A DNA stretch of 64,000 nt from Gerris lacustris (GCA_951217055.1 OX578278.1:19659605-19723604); one strand, 5' to 3'; numbered from the stretch's first letter, positions 33,501-46,560 are shown. Notes: generated by a model from the letters alone, not told the origin. Made by a program: numbers and translations.

Positions 33501-36500
33501 ACAAGGCTATTAAAAAAAATTATGGTAAAGGATTATTGCTGAGATAGTAACTATTATAGCATCTAAATACTCTCCTGTATATCTATCATACAAAAACCCA
33601 ATAAGTAAATTTTTGTAAAGAATTATTTTAAAATCTTTCAATAGGCGGCTTGTATACGAGGTTTTATCAAAATATATCGGGGCTGATTTCTTGTAAATTT
33701 ATTGAAAATATTTAAAGGTTATTCAACATAGTCCCCATCAAAGTAGTACTCCCCTTGACAAGTTATACATTTTTTCAGTCGCCGCTTCCACTGCTGGAAG
33801 CTTCCTGAAAAGTCCTCTTCTGAAATGCTCCACCAGACATTTTTTTAATTCAAACAGCCCTGATACTTTTTGATCAGATCTCGTATACTTGCATCTTATT
33901 CAGAAGTGAAGGAGTTTAATGCTAAGAGAGGTACTTTGCCAAAGCTATAAAGGGAACTCTTAACTTTATAAATTTGATTCAAATGTAAAAGTTTTCATTG
34001 ATTATTATTGGCTTTTGTGTGTTTTAAGACTTTTTTAAAAGATTATAAAATATTGGGATAACATACTAATGCAGTAGTTGGTTGTTTCTTTGGAATGTAA
34101 GTCCTTATTATATTTGATTAAAACAAGCTTTCGCCTAGGGAACCTAGGCTTGTTTTAATCAAATATAATAAGGACTTACATTCCAAAGAAACAACCAACT
34201 ACTTATATAAAAAAACCAAGTCCACAAAAGAAAAACTTCAATTAGAATTCTAATGCAGGTTCAAAATGTCTGCAAGGTGATAAGACTTGAAAGACCTTTG
34301 TTTATCAATCGTTTATACTTTCTTTACAATTGTATTGTTTTCTGTTTGTAGCCTGTACCAACAAGGCAACGGAGGCAGATGCTTAGAGCTGCCGGAGTGC
34401 ACAAGATAGACTCGACGGAGAAAGACGAGTGTAGAGACATCCGAAGTAGTAGAGAGCTTTGTGGTTGCTCTTGTAAAGGTTATTGTGATCCAGACTCTTG
34501 TTCCTGCTCTCAAGCTGGCATTAAATGTCAGGTAATGGTAAATACATTTATTAATCTTTTTGTTCAATCATCGATAAATATAAAATGGGAAAAAAATATG
34601 TATAAAATAATAAAAACTAACAAGGTGTATCTTTTATTAAAAATGTAAAGTTATTAAAAGATGTTCAAATACATACTTATGTGAAATGCATATCGACTGT
34701 GTACCTGCAATACCTCGTATCGAGATTTTTGCATCAATCAAGATTTTTTTTTTTTTATTGCATTTTTTGATAGATATAATTAATATCTACCTATGTGCAA
34801 AAGCTAGTAAGCCTTAAGCAATTATTTTTTATAGAAATTATTGTAATACTTCGTATTCACCATTTAACTAAAGTGTACAAAGAACCTTGTTCAACGACAA
34901 GGTTTCAAAACCTCGTTACTCCCCATGCATTGTAAGTCTTTAACTAGTTGTGGGATACGTTTAAGTGTTTCAGTAAAATTAATTAAAATCAAAATAAATA
35001 TAAAGAAAATATAAAAATTAACTTTTTAAAACGTTTTTGCTTCACCTGAAAAATTTAGTTTTGGGGGTTACAAGGTTTTGTAGGTACACAGTCGATATGT
35101 TACTATACACTTTATTTTTAATTCAATATAAAAATTCTGAATTTTAGATTAATCGATGAAATTGTCCAGAAGAAAAGAAAATAGCTTAATTGCTTATGTA
35201 TAAAACTTTAATTAATAGTGTTCTTGTATTAGTGTCTTTTATTTGTCTTTTTGTGTGTGTGTCTTGTAAGAAATTGGTCTCTTCAAATATACCTTCTGCT
35301 AAGTAAAACCCAGACAAGACATATAAAATAGGTTGCTCGTTGATTTTATTGTACTTAAACTCTAATGTTGGTCTATTTCAGGCTAGATATATGATATCAT
35401 CCAAATATGTTGAAAAAAGGGACCATTGATAGACTTTATTTCTTGGCTTTGTCTTCCCATCTTTACCTTTTACTAGCCCTGATATCTCCTAATGAATGTT
35501 CAATTTTATTAAATAAATTCTTATTCGTCAATCTATTGGTACAAATATAATGTTATTATTATGTTGGGGAAAAATAAACCTAGCCTACTTAGCCTACTTC
35601 ATGTCAGAGATGACAGGGTATCCAGCAGCCTTGAATTCCTTGAAGTCCTTGAATTATGCTTGAATTTTTAGGATGCTTGAAAAATCCTTGAAATATGCTT
35701 GAATTTTGAAAAAATACACAAAAACTTAAAATATGCTTGAATTTTGAAAAAATAAGGAATTTTAAAGTGATAATAAATAGATTTTGCAGACCCACATTAC
35801 TTTTTGCAATGAACCTAAATTAAATTATTCTCATCTGCCTTATTAGCCCGCCGTATTTATTAATTTGATTAATTTTGATCAAGAGAATCAAATAATATAT
35901 ATATAATATACAGGGTGACCCGCGATAAAATGTCATAAAGAAACTGGCGGAGTCTATGGGTCAAATGCAACAAAAAATGTCGAGTAAGCGTATGCCCATA
36001 TCTCAATAGTTCTCGAGATCTCGATTTATTTCTTTTTTTTAAAGTGCTTCACGAAAATCGTCAACAAAAGCCTAATATCTCTAAAATTAAATGAGATAGA
36101 GAAATTGAGCTAAGGACCAATTTTAAAGAGCATAAAATACCCTTTGAGAATCATTCATGTATTTCCAAATTATCAGCTGCTAAGCATCTTTTAAGTTCTG
36201 TTACATTTGAAAATTTGGAGTTTTTAAAATTCGACCACAAAATGCCTGAGCTTATTACGCTTAACTGAAGGATGTTATAAGTGTGGTGTTTTCAGGAAAA
36301 CCTTCTGCTTTATAAGCTTTCAAATGGTATAATTAAAGTTCAAGGTCATCCGACTAGTTTTTGAATTATGGTGAATTGAATGTTACCAGACATGAAATTT
36401 TTTGGTCAGGATCACAACCAATTCATGTACAGCAAAAAAGGTTTCCCCGAACGAAACCACTGGACTTAGGGTTTCTTATAGGAAAGTTGACGCTGAACAA

Positions 36501-39031
36501 AAAAGTACCTATGAACATGGACCCGGAACAGCTTCGTTTTCGAGATATTCGCAAAAAACATTAAAACACCATTTTTGGACGTTTATCCTTACAATTCTCA
36601 AATACTACGCTTTTAACCTTAATACTTCTTGAAGCAAATCTTGTAGAGTGTCGAATGACACCAATTTTAGCTCTCGACAACATAATCTTTTGAAATTGAG
36701 CTTTGTTGGAGATCACCTTAATGGATTGACTAGCAAAGTGAAAGGGTTTCGCTGAAAATCAGGGGGTTGTCGAACAGCACTGGGCAGGGTGTCATTCAAC
36801 GAAAAATTATTTTCTTTACAAGGTTTCCTTCAAGGAGTATTACGGTAAAAAGCGTAGTATATTTTGCGTGAAAGCTTTGATGAAATAAAAATAAATATAT
36901 ATTCGAAGGATTTCATTCCCAATAAACCCTTCAGCCTACTGTAATATTCTACAAGTTCAAAAAAATGAATCTCTTCTTTTTTAAAAGTAATTTATATTAA
37001 CCTACTGAACTCATACTGGTTTTCTCATTTTTTTTTTCAATAATTCTAAGAAATTGTGAATAAATCACTATTTATTTTAATAACTAATGTTTATAAACCC
37101 AGCCTTGAATTTTATAAAATTGAGCCTTGAAAACCTTGAAATATGCTTGAATTTTGAAATTTAATATTGCTGGACACCCTGGATGAGTCTTTTGTCGATC
37201 TCTGACATGAAGTTCACCTTTCTTTTCTTTTATTTCCTGTTACATTGTTACTCTATTTCTTCTATATTTCGGCACTGATGATGGCCTTATAAAGGCTGGA
37301 AGCTACTTCTAAAAAGTTTATTTCACGTGGAGAGGCTATTTTTATTTTTCCTTAAGATGACCTCCGAAACGCTCTCATGTCTAACATTATTTTGATTTCT
37401 ATACTACTTTATGCTACTACTATACTCCAATCTTCACTATTTAATTTGCTATAATATTTATTTGTATTCTTAATGGTAGGCTATTCATAATATTTTCTAT
37501 CATCTGATAGAGGTATAATAAACCTAAATGTTCAAAACAGGGATTGTCCAAGGTTAAATACCTCATATCTGTTCTAGTGTTATTCAATATTGTTGCTTTT
37601 AATTTTGTTCAGAAACAGCTGACACCTAATATTACAATATTTTTTTTATTTTTTATATTAACTTAGTTCTTTTGTACAATACAGTATTTTTTGTCTTATC
37701 TCTTAATAATTTATCTAACGTACCAATTTCAAGGACCAAATCCTAAAGACTGTGACATTCATTTATAGCTAAAATATTTTAAGCTAGCATTATTATTTTG
37801 AAGATAAATAACATTTATTCAACATTTTTCATGCTCAATAATTAGACCATTTAAAAAAAATAATAATAAATAAAAATAGTAAATATTCCATCAATGAAAT
37901 GGTATATAAATTGACACAGCTCAAATATAATATACAAAAAAATATTAAATATCATATTAATTCCTTTATTAATTGGGAAGGCTAAATTCTGGCAATGCTA
38001 ATCATCTGCTTATTAGATTGTACCATATGTGGGGTGGAAGTATTTTGGATGAGAATTGTTTATCTAATTTTAACATTTTTTAAAGAAAAAATTGATAAAT
38101 ATTGCATTTATCATACTACAAGTAGTACTCTACATTTATCTAAATTATAAAAATTATTGGTGTTTATAATTCTTTGTTATTTGCTAAACCAACTCAAGCC
38201 TTGCACCTTCTATTACTTTATATATTAGGTCTACTGAGTTGTGTTTTAATTAATTTCTTAAAATTTTATAATATGACATCTGTCTTCTGTATTTATGAGA
38301 GATAAATAGGTTCTTTTTTTTATCTTACAATTATTTTTCAATGTTAATTTAGTTAGAATGTATTTGACTATATTTATAGGCTGTATTCAATGTATCCTTG
38401 ATGGATACATAATAGCATGTTTTTTGTTTAATTTTTACTATTATTATATTTTGATGTTTAGGTGGACAGACTGAATTTCCCATGCGGATGTACTCATGAC
38501 GGATGTGCCAACTCCAACGGTCGTTTGGAATTTGATCCCATGCGTGTCCGAACTCACTTTATCCATACAATGATGAGACTTGAAATGGAGAAGAAACAAG
38601 AGGAAGAGGCGATGCGACGATCTATGGATTCATCTCATGGGTCCACATCCCTACATGTTAACAGTATGGTCGGCCAACCACAGGGAATGGGACTCAACGG
38701 AATGGTGCACAACCCAGGATATACAAACTATCATTATCCACCGGCTACAGACGCACAATATCATTATCCAGGGTATCACCACGATCGTTTTATTTACCCC
38801 TCCGAACCGTATTCAGGTTACATTGACACTCAAACTTACCCAGCTCAAGACGATTACTACCGTCATTATACACAAGAATCATTGAAAGTGGATCATGACC
38901 CTACGTTTTCCTATCAGGCTCCTGAGGACCCTCCACCACTGCCCGCACCACCTTCACCCCACTCAGACAACTCTTCAGATAATTTCGGTGAAATCATTAA
39001 GAAAACCATGGTAGAATCTGTTACCGCTTAA
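26916..39031 (+). CDS. Axud1: CSRNP / Axud1 nuclear protein, four coding exons
   Basis: Exons 26,916-27,590, 28,838-29,053, 34,352-34,531 and 38,462-39,031 join in phase 0 to a 546-residue protein of the cysteine/serine-rich nuclear protein family (AXIN1-up-regulated). Residues about 200-225 carry the hallmark [20 protein letters not shown], continued in exon 2 by GGSTLGM. Residues about 267-285 are a serine run followed by acidic residues. Residues about 298-375 hold the cysteine-rich core: [23 protein letters not shown], then [20 protein letters not shown] basic stretch (RPKKCKR) before the hallmark is a likely nuclear signal. The C-terminus is rich in Tyr, His and Pro. Known members are early-response nuclear DNA-binding regulators; fly Axud1 affects proliferation and JNK-linked apoptosis. 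The ATG is the first in frame after a TAG at 26,901. Confidence 0.95.
27591..28837. other. CSRNP intron 1
   Basis: A 1.25-kb intron. It holds a small fold-back cluster at 28,207-28,427 and is otherwise unique AT-rich sequence. Confidence 0.85.
28207..28427. mobile_element. Fold-back/MITE pair with TTGTTACTCCCC ends
   Basis: A 48-bp hairpin (28,207-28,254; arms TAGATTGTTACTCCCC) is followed by a 153-bp element at 28,275-28,427 whose ends CTTCTTTAGACTGTTACTCC and GGGGAGTAACAATCTAAAGAAG-type are inverted. Four copies of the same terminal motif in alternating orientation suggest insertion of one small MITE next to, or into, another. Confidence 0.65.
28838..29053 (+). CDS. Axud1: CSRNP coding exon 2
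   Basis: 72 codons between TTTTCAG and CAG|GTATGT, phase 0 on both sides. It encodes [20 protein letters not shown], the Ser-rich run and an acidic stretch ending PDSCFFLQ. Confidence 0.95.
30364..31364 (-). pseudogene. Penelope-like element: RT C-terminal part plus GIY-YIG endonuclease
   Basis: The uninterrupted minus-strand frame has YIDDLFLI (the reverse-transcriptase Y-x-D-D box), FLDLTVIRN and CHPTHQKIN. It then has the endonuclease [18 protein letters not shown] with a CxxC in the linker, as usual for Penelope-type GIY-YIG domains, ending NQNSRR. The 5' part of the RT is missing. The formal ORF extends to 31,398, but its first residues are antisense to the plus-strand copy, so the element sequence starts at the junction, 31,364. 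Intact frames suggest a young insertion. Confidence 0.85.
31365..32080 (+). pseudogene. Penelope-like element: 5'-truncated GIY-YIG copy
   Basis: The plus-strand copy starts at the inversion junction, before [12 protein letters not shown], and encodes the same endonuclease region through NQNSRR and TAA. It lacks the YIDD box. Its 3' non-coding part continues to 32,663 as the mirror of 29,781-30,363. Confidence 0.85.
33630..33895 (-). pseudogene. mariner-type transposase remnant
   Basis: The minus strand encodes [19 protein letters not shown], then FDGDYVE and a stop at 33,741-33,820. This matches the C-terminus of mariner-type transposases and derived proteins (F-Q-x-W-K-x-R-x-x-K-C-I-x-x-x-G-x-Y-F-x-G-D). 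GTATACGAG at 33,652 is inverted at about 33,880 (CTCGTATAC), so the copy may be a short internally deleted element. Confidence 0.6.
34073..34203. repeat. Perfect 56-bp palindrome with 19-base spacer
   Basis: Arm 34,073-34,128 (from AGTAGTTGGTTGTTTCTTTG to AAAACAAGC) is exactly inverted at 34,148-34,203. The spacer contains CCTAGGGAACCTAGG. It lies about 150 bp upstream of CSRNP exon 3, so intron transcripts would fold there. Confidence 0.9.
34352..34531 (+). CDS. Axud1: CSRNP coding exon 3
   Basis: 60 codons between TTTGTAG and CAG|GTAATG, phase 0 on both sides. It encodes the first part of the Cys-rich core with eight cysteines in [17 protein letters not shown] and the following GIKCQ. Confidence 0.95.
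35596..37213. mobile_element. DNA element with inverted ends, carrying a second repeat
   Basis: ACTTCATGTCAGAGAT at 35,596 is inverted at 37,198-37,213, and CAGGGTATCCAGCA is inverted as TGCTGGACACCCTG. Next to each end are tandem TCCTTGAAATATGCTTGAAT-type repeats. At about 35,911 begins a different repeat (ACAGGGTGACCCGCGATAAA), probably nested, running to about 36,950. Open frames at 36,361-36,632 fall in that repeat and are not genes. It lies in CSRNP coding intron 3. Confidence 0.6.
37255..37360 (+). repeat. Penelope-type tail fragment with hammerhead-like core
   Basis: GGCACTGATGATGGCCTTAT, then AAAGGCTGGAAGC, is followed by GTGGAGAGGCTATTTTTATT. A relative with the same order lies at 55,570-55,660. 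CTGATGA followed by a GCCTT/AAGGC hairpin resembles a hammerhead core; the second box is degenerate (GGAAG). Confidence 0.4.
38462..39031 (+). CDS. Axud1: CSRNP coding exon 4
   Basis: 189 codons plus TAA after the acceptor GATGTTTAG. It encodes [19 protein letters not shown], the [18 protein letters not shown] block, a glutamate-rich helix and the Tyr/Pro-rich tail. Confidence 0.95.
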   Translation: MDRLNFPCGCTHDGCANSNGRLEFDPMRVRTHFIHTMMRLEMEKKQEEEAMRRSMDSSHGSTSLHVNSMVGQPQGMGLNGMVHNPGYTNYHYPPATDAQYHYPGYHHDRFIYPSEPYSGYIDTQTYPAQDDYYRHYTQESLKVDHDPTFSYQAPEDPPPLPAPPSPHSDNSSDNFGEIIKKTMVESVTA

Positions 39032-39760
39032 TTTTTTTTTTTCTTTTTTCCTACCTTATATTACATTTAATGAAGCTCATTATCGTTATTAAAAACACAT
39101 CATTGTAAATACCATTACTATGTACATATTTATTAATTAGAATAATAAGTTTTTATTTATTTATATGTTAATTTATATATTTTTTTTTGTTTTTGTTAAA
39201 AACAAACATATATTTAGAATACCCTGTTTTGCTTAAATTGTAAATTTTTTTTACTCTTTATTTTTTTTATTTTTGCTTAGATTATTGTAAAGGAAAAAAA
39301 GTACAATTCTAAATTAAGTGGAAAAAAAAAATGAAAAGTAAAAAAGTGTGCTCATACATCATAAAAATTTATTTATATGTGAATATCACAATCAAAGGAC
39401 GGTAAAATAGATGAAACGAAATAAAAATGAAATTAAAATAAAATGTTTTTAGATATTAGATAATTACAGTCACCGTACTCTAGCTTTTTTCTCTGTATTT
39501 TTTATTTTAATATAAATACATATACTTGCACATTTTGTGCCGTAGAATTTGATGGAAGGAATTAGGGGAAAATAATGATTTTATTGAACATTTTAAATCG
39601 GCTTTATTCATCATGGACCAAACTTTATAGTGATGGATAGTATAAGTTGATGCAATTATTGATTTTTGTTCGAAGAATACACAAATATCTATTGTGTTTT
39701 ACCGATCTGGGAAAATTTAAAAAAATATATAAATTATTTAAATAAATTTGTTATTACTAT
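39032..39760 (+). promoter_or_regulatory. CSRNP 3' untranslated region with Pumilio-type and AU-rich motifs
   Basis: TGTAAATA (39,104-39,111) and TGTACATA (39,121-39,128) both fit the Pumilio element UGUANAUA and are 9 bases apart. TTATTTATT at 39,153-39,161 is the AU-rich instability nonamer. AATAAA occurs at 39,437 and 39,741, but the poly(A) site cannot be fixed in such AT-rich DNA. The right border given is therefore approximate. Confidence 0.45.
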
Positions 39761-41228
39761 TTACTATTTTAAATGAGCAGCTATAAATAGATTTGATTCC
39801 CAGAGAAGTGTGACATGTATCACTCTAGTAATCACACGGATATCTCACCGAGATAGTCGATATGACCTATTGCTATCATAAATTAAAAAATAAAATCACC
39901 TTGAAACTTTCTTGCCAAAGATAGCAATTTATTTTATCTAACAAAAAAAGAGAATAATTTGCTACAAAATGTCCAAGAGAAAACTTGGACACACATTTGT
40001 GCCTTTCTTCAAGACACTACGTCAATATTTTAAAGTTTAGTTTAAAAAATTATTGCCTCTTTAAGAAAGAATAGTGCCTAATAAGAAGAAATTTGTTAAA
40101 CTTGTAATTATTCGAAAAAAAACTTGATCTGTAGGTATATGTATTTATTATAATTGTACAAAAAAGAAAAGAAAAAAAAATTAACTTATTAGATTTATTT
40201 TATGTATAAAATAAAAATAATAGTGAAGTATTAATGTTGTTATTAAACTGCTCCTTTGAAAGTTAAAACTAAAGAGAATATAATATATAAAATAAAATAT
40301 ATATGTATAATATAATAATGAACAGTTTTAATGGGTTTATACTGTATAAATTCTAAAAAAATATATAACAAGAACTGCTTTCTCTGTGAACGGATAACAA
40401 ACATTTTATTTTAACAAGTTATGTTTCAGTTAGTGTAAAAGTAGTGTTCATTAATATTTTAATTTATTAATGAGAGCAACATTGCTGTTTTATATACTTC
40501 TGCCCACTTTAAAGAATATGGGAAAAACTGCAATTCTTCGTTTAAAAGTGTAGCTAAAAGTATTGCTGGAGTCGGTATAGTCTGGTGCTGATAATTTTTA
40601 TTTTTTAAATTACAGTTTTCCACGACTATTGAATCAAAATAAGAACATAAATAGTATAAGCAAATTTCTTTTGTTTTTTGTGTCCTTTTTTTATTATAAA
40701 CTGACTATACATGACACAAAAACAACAATACTAGAGCTCTCCTCTGATTGCTATAACTTCTTAGTCGACCTTTAAATTATTATTATTTAAAATAATTTCT
40801 ATGAATGGAATTGGGGGAGCGTTGTGGCTAACTTAGTATACTCTCAACTCCGCCTTAACTAAAACCTAAGTCTAAACACCGATATATCTGATGAGTTGGA
40901 GAATCCCAAAGAGATACGATGATCACATTGAGTAAATTGGCTGGAACACCAGACCTTTAATAACCGAATGTGTTGATCAGGATGTATAAGAAGAAAAATT
41001 GGGAAAATGGAATAAAACTTATTATAATTTAGACAGTTTAGGAGATTGAGGAAGCCATACTGTTAGCATGTTTGCACCTCAGTTGAATCCAGGGTCTAAA
41101 AACACTTAAAAAACCAGATGTGGTTCTTCAATTGTGTTCTATCTTTTAGTAGTATTACTGGGTTTATTATTTTTTCTCATTGTAAATATAATTCAAAGAG
41201 TTAAATTAATCAGATTCTTACAACAACC
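39761..41228. other. AT-rich intergenic sequence
   Basis: No gene is seen. It may include the distal CSRNP 3' UTR. The stretch around 40,800-41,100 has slightly higher complexity but no long open frame. Confidence 0.4.
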
Positions 41229-42272
41229 AAAAACACTAATGTTAAATACAGACTGATTTTTACCACTTTAGTTAGTCTAACGTTAGAGTTTAGCTCACTG
41301 TCTAACTAAAGTAATCGAAACCTATAATTCACATTATTGTGATTTACAATATACTAATCAATTTTTCTCTAAGATTAAGTTCCACAAAATCTCATTAGAA
41401 ACCACTAAATTCGTATCACATTTCATCAAGGAAAAAATATTTCACTAACTGACAAGCAAAGGAACCAACTATCGTTTATTTAAGAAAATTATAAATTTAA
41501 GTAATAATTTTAAGTTCACCGGACAACAAACTGCTAACAAAAAACTGTCTTTTGTTTTCTCAATATTTTATGAGCAACAAATTTTGGTGGGTCTATTGAA
41601 CATACCTGGCTTAGACAAAAATTTAAGATCAACTTAAGAAAAGATATGAAAAATAAGAGGTTTTATTTAATTGCACCAAGAAAAATGATGTCACTAACTG
41701 ACAAGAAAAGAAACCAAGTATTGTTAGTTTAATAAAATTATAAAATTAAGTAATCATTTTAACTTCGTTGGAAAACAATTATTGCTAAGAAAAAACTGTC
41801 CTTTGTTTTCTCAATATTTTATGAGCAACAAATTTAGGTGGGTCTATTGAACATCCTGGGTTAGACAACCAAACTCTACACACATATGTGAAATGTTTGT
41901 CAGTTAGCCAAACCTCACTTTTCTGGGATCACCAGTTGTTAACGAAACTGCCAAGAGAGTGTCTAATTTTGGTTATACAGGTCGAAAAATGCCGATGCTA
42001 ACTCTTTTGAGAAACTCCCCATTTTATTTCTATGAGCAATGGTGGGTGGACCGGGGGGCCTCGTCTGGGTATTGATCCCAGATTTGTGGTCACCATCAAG
42101 TTGTTACATTGTCTGATGATGAACTTTATTGATAAGAGTAATCATAAGCACCAAATTTGATGAGCAACATTGTTTTTGTCCATTTAAGTTTGACATCATC
42201 TGTGAACTTAATCAAACTTTAGTCTAAGTAAAGTGGTCAAAATCAGTCTGTATTGAACATTAGAGTGTTTTT
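41229..42272. mobile_element. Non-autonomous element with inverted ends and internal duplication
   Basis: The left end (AAAAACACTAATGTT, AATACAGACTGATTTT, ACCACTTTAGTTAG) is inverted on the right (opposite strand AAAAACACTCTAATGTT, ATACAGACTGATTTTGACC). Inside, about 180 bp from CACTAACTGACAAG to GTGGGTCTATTGAACAT occurs twice, about 247 bp apart (41,440 and 41,687). A solitary related end (AAGTGGTTGAAATCAGTCTG) lies at about 33,079. Confidence 0.65.
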
Positions 42273-45200
42273 TAGAAATTGATCAATTTTGCTCTTTGAA
42301 TTTTACTCACTATTAAAAAAATTAATACACTCAGTTAATACTACAAAATAAAACTATTGATTTACACACAAAGAAAACATCAACATCCAAGTGCTAAGAA
42401 CGTAAGATAAAAAAAATGTTCACTCTACATATTAGCTGAAATATATCTAAACAAAATCCAACTTATTCTTTAAAAAAAAAAAAACCAGCATTGTTACTGT
42501 TTTTAATTATATTTTTATTTACTTATGTTTTGCTCTGAATAAGAAAAAAATAAATAATAATAATTATATTAGATATCAAATTCTAAAAATAGTATAACAA
42601 TAAATATATTATAAAATAATTGTTTTTTTTAGATGTTATAAAAACTTACATCTATTAATATAAATGTTGTGACTTTTTTAAGTCAAAATGATTAATTTTT
42701 ATTCTTAAAATTTCATTAATTTCTTTCTTTTTATAAAGATAATAAAAAATAATTTTTTTTTTTTTTACTCTTTGTTTGTTAATGCAGGTTATAACATTGG
42801 TTATATCAATTACATGTTCTACCTTATTTAAGTCTCTATGAATTTGGAGGTTGGTAAACCTACTTATGACAATTCAGACCAGATGATTATTTTATTAAGT
42901 GTAACAATTCATTAAACTAATATACATTTATTAGTTATTATTATTGATTTTCTATCTTATTTAGTTTTGACGACAAAGAATAAAATGTCTTAAGTTAGAT
43001 GTCCATCTAAATATATTTAGATTCTTTTTTTTAATCTTTTAACAATCAACAACTATAATATGAATAAAGAATGAGGATTTTGGAGGATGATTAAGAATCA
43101 AAATCGTCTGATATTTATTTGTAAACTTAATTTTCTCCATCTATTGAGAGTTATTTATTGATAATACTATTTTTTAATACTAATTTGCTATAAAGATTTA
43201 ATTGAGTTCTATTTTAAAGGAATTTCAGCAGTGCAATTCAAGTATTTTAACACTAAACCTATTCCACACCAAAAAACACTTGTTCGCAAATATTTAAACA
43301 AATCTTTGAGTGTTTATTATTTCTCATGGAGGATGGAAAATAAAATTAACTATTACAAACAATGTGGACTTGTTTTTCGGTCTATGCGAACATGTTTCTT
43401 AAGCATTTGTACAACATTTGTGTTTTTTGGTGTTGACTAGGCTTAAACACTTTCCCAACTTCGAACTTTAAACATATTTTCAAATATGAAGTATTATTTA
43501 TTTAACAATTATTTGGGAGGAATCTAAACCCTTTTTATTATTTATTGCTAGAAGACTATCAAGAATTTTTTACCAGAAAATGAAATGGTTGAAAGTAAAT
43601 AATTTATTGTAATTCTTTTACCTTTAAGACACTTTCTAGCAAACAGTATTAATTACAGGAATATTTCTACCTATATTAAGTTTTATCTCCCAATATTTAT
43701 TTGAAAGGTATCTAAATCTTCGCAAAACATTATTGAAATTAATATTGTTTGTATGAAAGAAATAAGGTGAGACATTATTTACTCTGATGATGAACTTAGA
43801 GTAGATGTTTAAAGTGACTGATCCCTCTACAAACCTCCTGGAATAACTTAATGTCACATTGGAGCATAAAAGAACATAGAAAAAGAAATTAAGCAGTCAG
43901 TGGTTTTGATTTAAGGAATTACACCAAAAATAAAATATAATCCAGCTATTTTTTAGCTGTAAGACAAGAAGTCACAAAATAATCAATATTAATAAAAAAA
44001 AATTAATTGTTTCTATTTAACCAGCTTGAATTTTAAAATTATTTATCATTATCACTCTCTTAGTTCAATCTCTAAACTCATAGAGCCTTATATATATTTT
44101 TTATTTCTGAGGATACTATTGTGTATATTATATAATATAGATCATGTATAAGTTCAATAAGAGGAGATAACTCTAAAAGTAAAAATTTTATGAAAATTTA
44201 TTTTTTCCAATATATAATGTCTTATATATCTAAAAAGAAAGCATACAGTGTGGTATATTAATTCTATTTTGTTGTTTTTTGGTAGATTCCTTGTAGATAA
44301 TCATCATTCTTTTTGTATCTGAAATTTGTATTATTCCGTGTTTATTTAGTAGAAATAAAATTGGGAGTTTCCGTTAAACTAAAATCTAACATGAAATATA
44401 CATCCATGAATCAATTATTGTTAAAATTCTTAGATAAAATGTATAGTATGATGAAATATTGATAAATTTGACATTGTGATTGGAATGTTTTTTTTGTGTT
44501 TTTATTTACTTTGATTTTATTATTTTTTTCATATGAAATAAATCGCATATAGACACCTTAATGGTGAAATCGTCAATTCTAAAAAAGAAGAATCAGAATA
44601 GTTTTTATATTGTATTAATGAATAAAATAAAATAAAAAAATCATCGATGTAACATTTATAATAATAAAACATTTTATATACTACAAAAAATAATAAAATT
44701 GTTATTTGAAGGAGCAATCGTTTACAGGGAAGTAATAAAACTGTATAAATAAATAAAAAAGGGCTAATTAATCACTGCTTTAAATTATTTTTATTTTTTA
44801 ACTAATTCAGTGATTCATGTTTTATCCATTATGTATAATAGTGTTAGTTTTTTCTTATTAAAAAAGGAAATTTTCACCGAATCTCATTTATTTCAAATAA
44901 TTAAAAAAATAGTTCAGTGCAGAAGTGGTTTTTCTAAGATGTGTTTCCTTAAATATTTGGAAAAGTTTAATCTATTTTTGATAGCATAAGATAGTATACT
45001 TTAGAAGCATCTATTATAATTTGATTTTTTCTATTTTGAAATTAATTGCTTTACGTTTAGAATCATTAAAAAATAAAATTTTGTTTTGTTAATTTTTAAT
45101 ATACTTATATTTTCGGTGATAACTTTGGAAGTGATGAAAAAATATTGCTATTCTGAGTTAAGGACTTAAGGCTACTGTTTGAGCTTGTTATTTATCCTAT

Positions 45201-46560
45201 GAGCTACAAGCAGGCTTGTAAGAGCCTAGTGACAACACCTCGTAAATCTATAATAATCTTTGCTTCAGATTTGTCCTTACAATCCATTTTCTTTTTTTGT
45301 AACTTACGTACATATATTCTCTTTATGTAACTTATATAATTTAATACTATAACATGTTACTAAAAAAAAATCATCCCTACTATCAATTTTAAAACATCGC
45401 TTATTAAAACCACATCTGCAAAACTACATTAGCAGTGTTTAATTAATTAAAAAAAATTATCAGTTCTAGACTAATACATTTCTAAAAAAATATTATCCCC
45501 AGGGATCCATTAGCCCTAAATAAATTAAAAAAATATAAAATAAAAATAATGGAATTGTTGGTAAACGTCTTGCTGCCAAGATATAATAAAAATATTTGTT
45601 GTAAAAAAAAGTAGTTGTTATTTGTGGCGTCTCTTTTTAATATTTGAATAAAACATATATATCAATAAGGTTTCATTTTAGGAGGAAACACATTTTTTTA
45701 TGTAAGATTAAAGAAAAAAAAATTAAAATATATATATAAAAATTGCCTGCAATATCAATTTTGGAATTGCCTTTTTTTGAATATTCAGAATTTAATAAAA
45801 AGAAATAATATAAGAAGAAAATAGAATTCTTAAAATTAATAGATTTTTTTTTTAAATATTTCTCATAAAGAAATCATGTTATTATAATAATGAAATAAAG
45901 TAAAAGTATATGATGAAAATATAAATAAAATAAAGGAGAAAAAAGAGGGAAGCAATAATTATTATTTATTATTGTTAAAATTTATTTTTTGTCTTGTTAT
46001 TATGTATTATTATTATCATTAATACTGTTGCATGCTGGAAATGGACCATGAAATTATAACCAACCATATTTTGGTTTAAGTGTTAAAATTATTTGTTAAT
46101 TTGCTTCAGTATTTATTTTAGCCATCTTTTTTTATTTTTCCGACATAATTGATTTTTTTATTGTTTTTCTTTTTTTTGGTTTGTATTAAATATTTATGTT
46201 TTTTTCTTTTTGTTTATCAAATCTGACTTTTTTTTCTTTATTAAAACCTCTTTTATACCCTATAGTTAAGTCGGTAAATGTTCTATTCAGTATTGTTTAT
46301 ACGTTTCGTCTTCTGATAAGTTATTACTTTTTTATTCTAAATGATACAAATATTACTAAAGGTACAGTAATACTGTGATATGAGAAGGCATATGATTTAG
46401 TCATAAAAATATTATTTAAAAAATAATTTAAAATTTAATTACTGATAATATTCTAATGCATAAGCTTCAGAAGTGTAGGTACAGATATGTCTTTTGTCAG
46501 CTTTTTATCGTCCTAGGTACACTCAACTTCACTTACATTTTTTTCATGTAAGTGAAAGAA
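42273..46560. other. AT-rich intergenic sequence, nothing recognised
   Basis: Very high A+T content with numerous A and T runs. Short open frames have composition expected by chance. No inverted ends or tandem arrays stand out. Confidence 0.4.

Noticed and set aside
36361..36632. Two overlapping open frames
   Set aside because: They lie in an interspersed repeat (ACAGGGTGACCC type) and show no protein-like features.
43231..44717. Short open frames at 43.2-44.7 kb as small genes
   Set aside because: Low-complexity, AT-driven composition; no splice-linked continuation or family resemblance.
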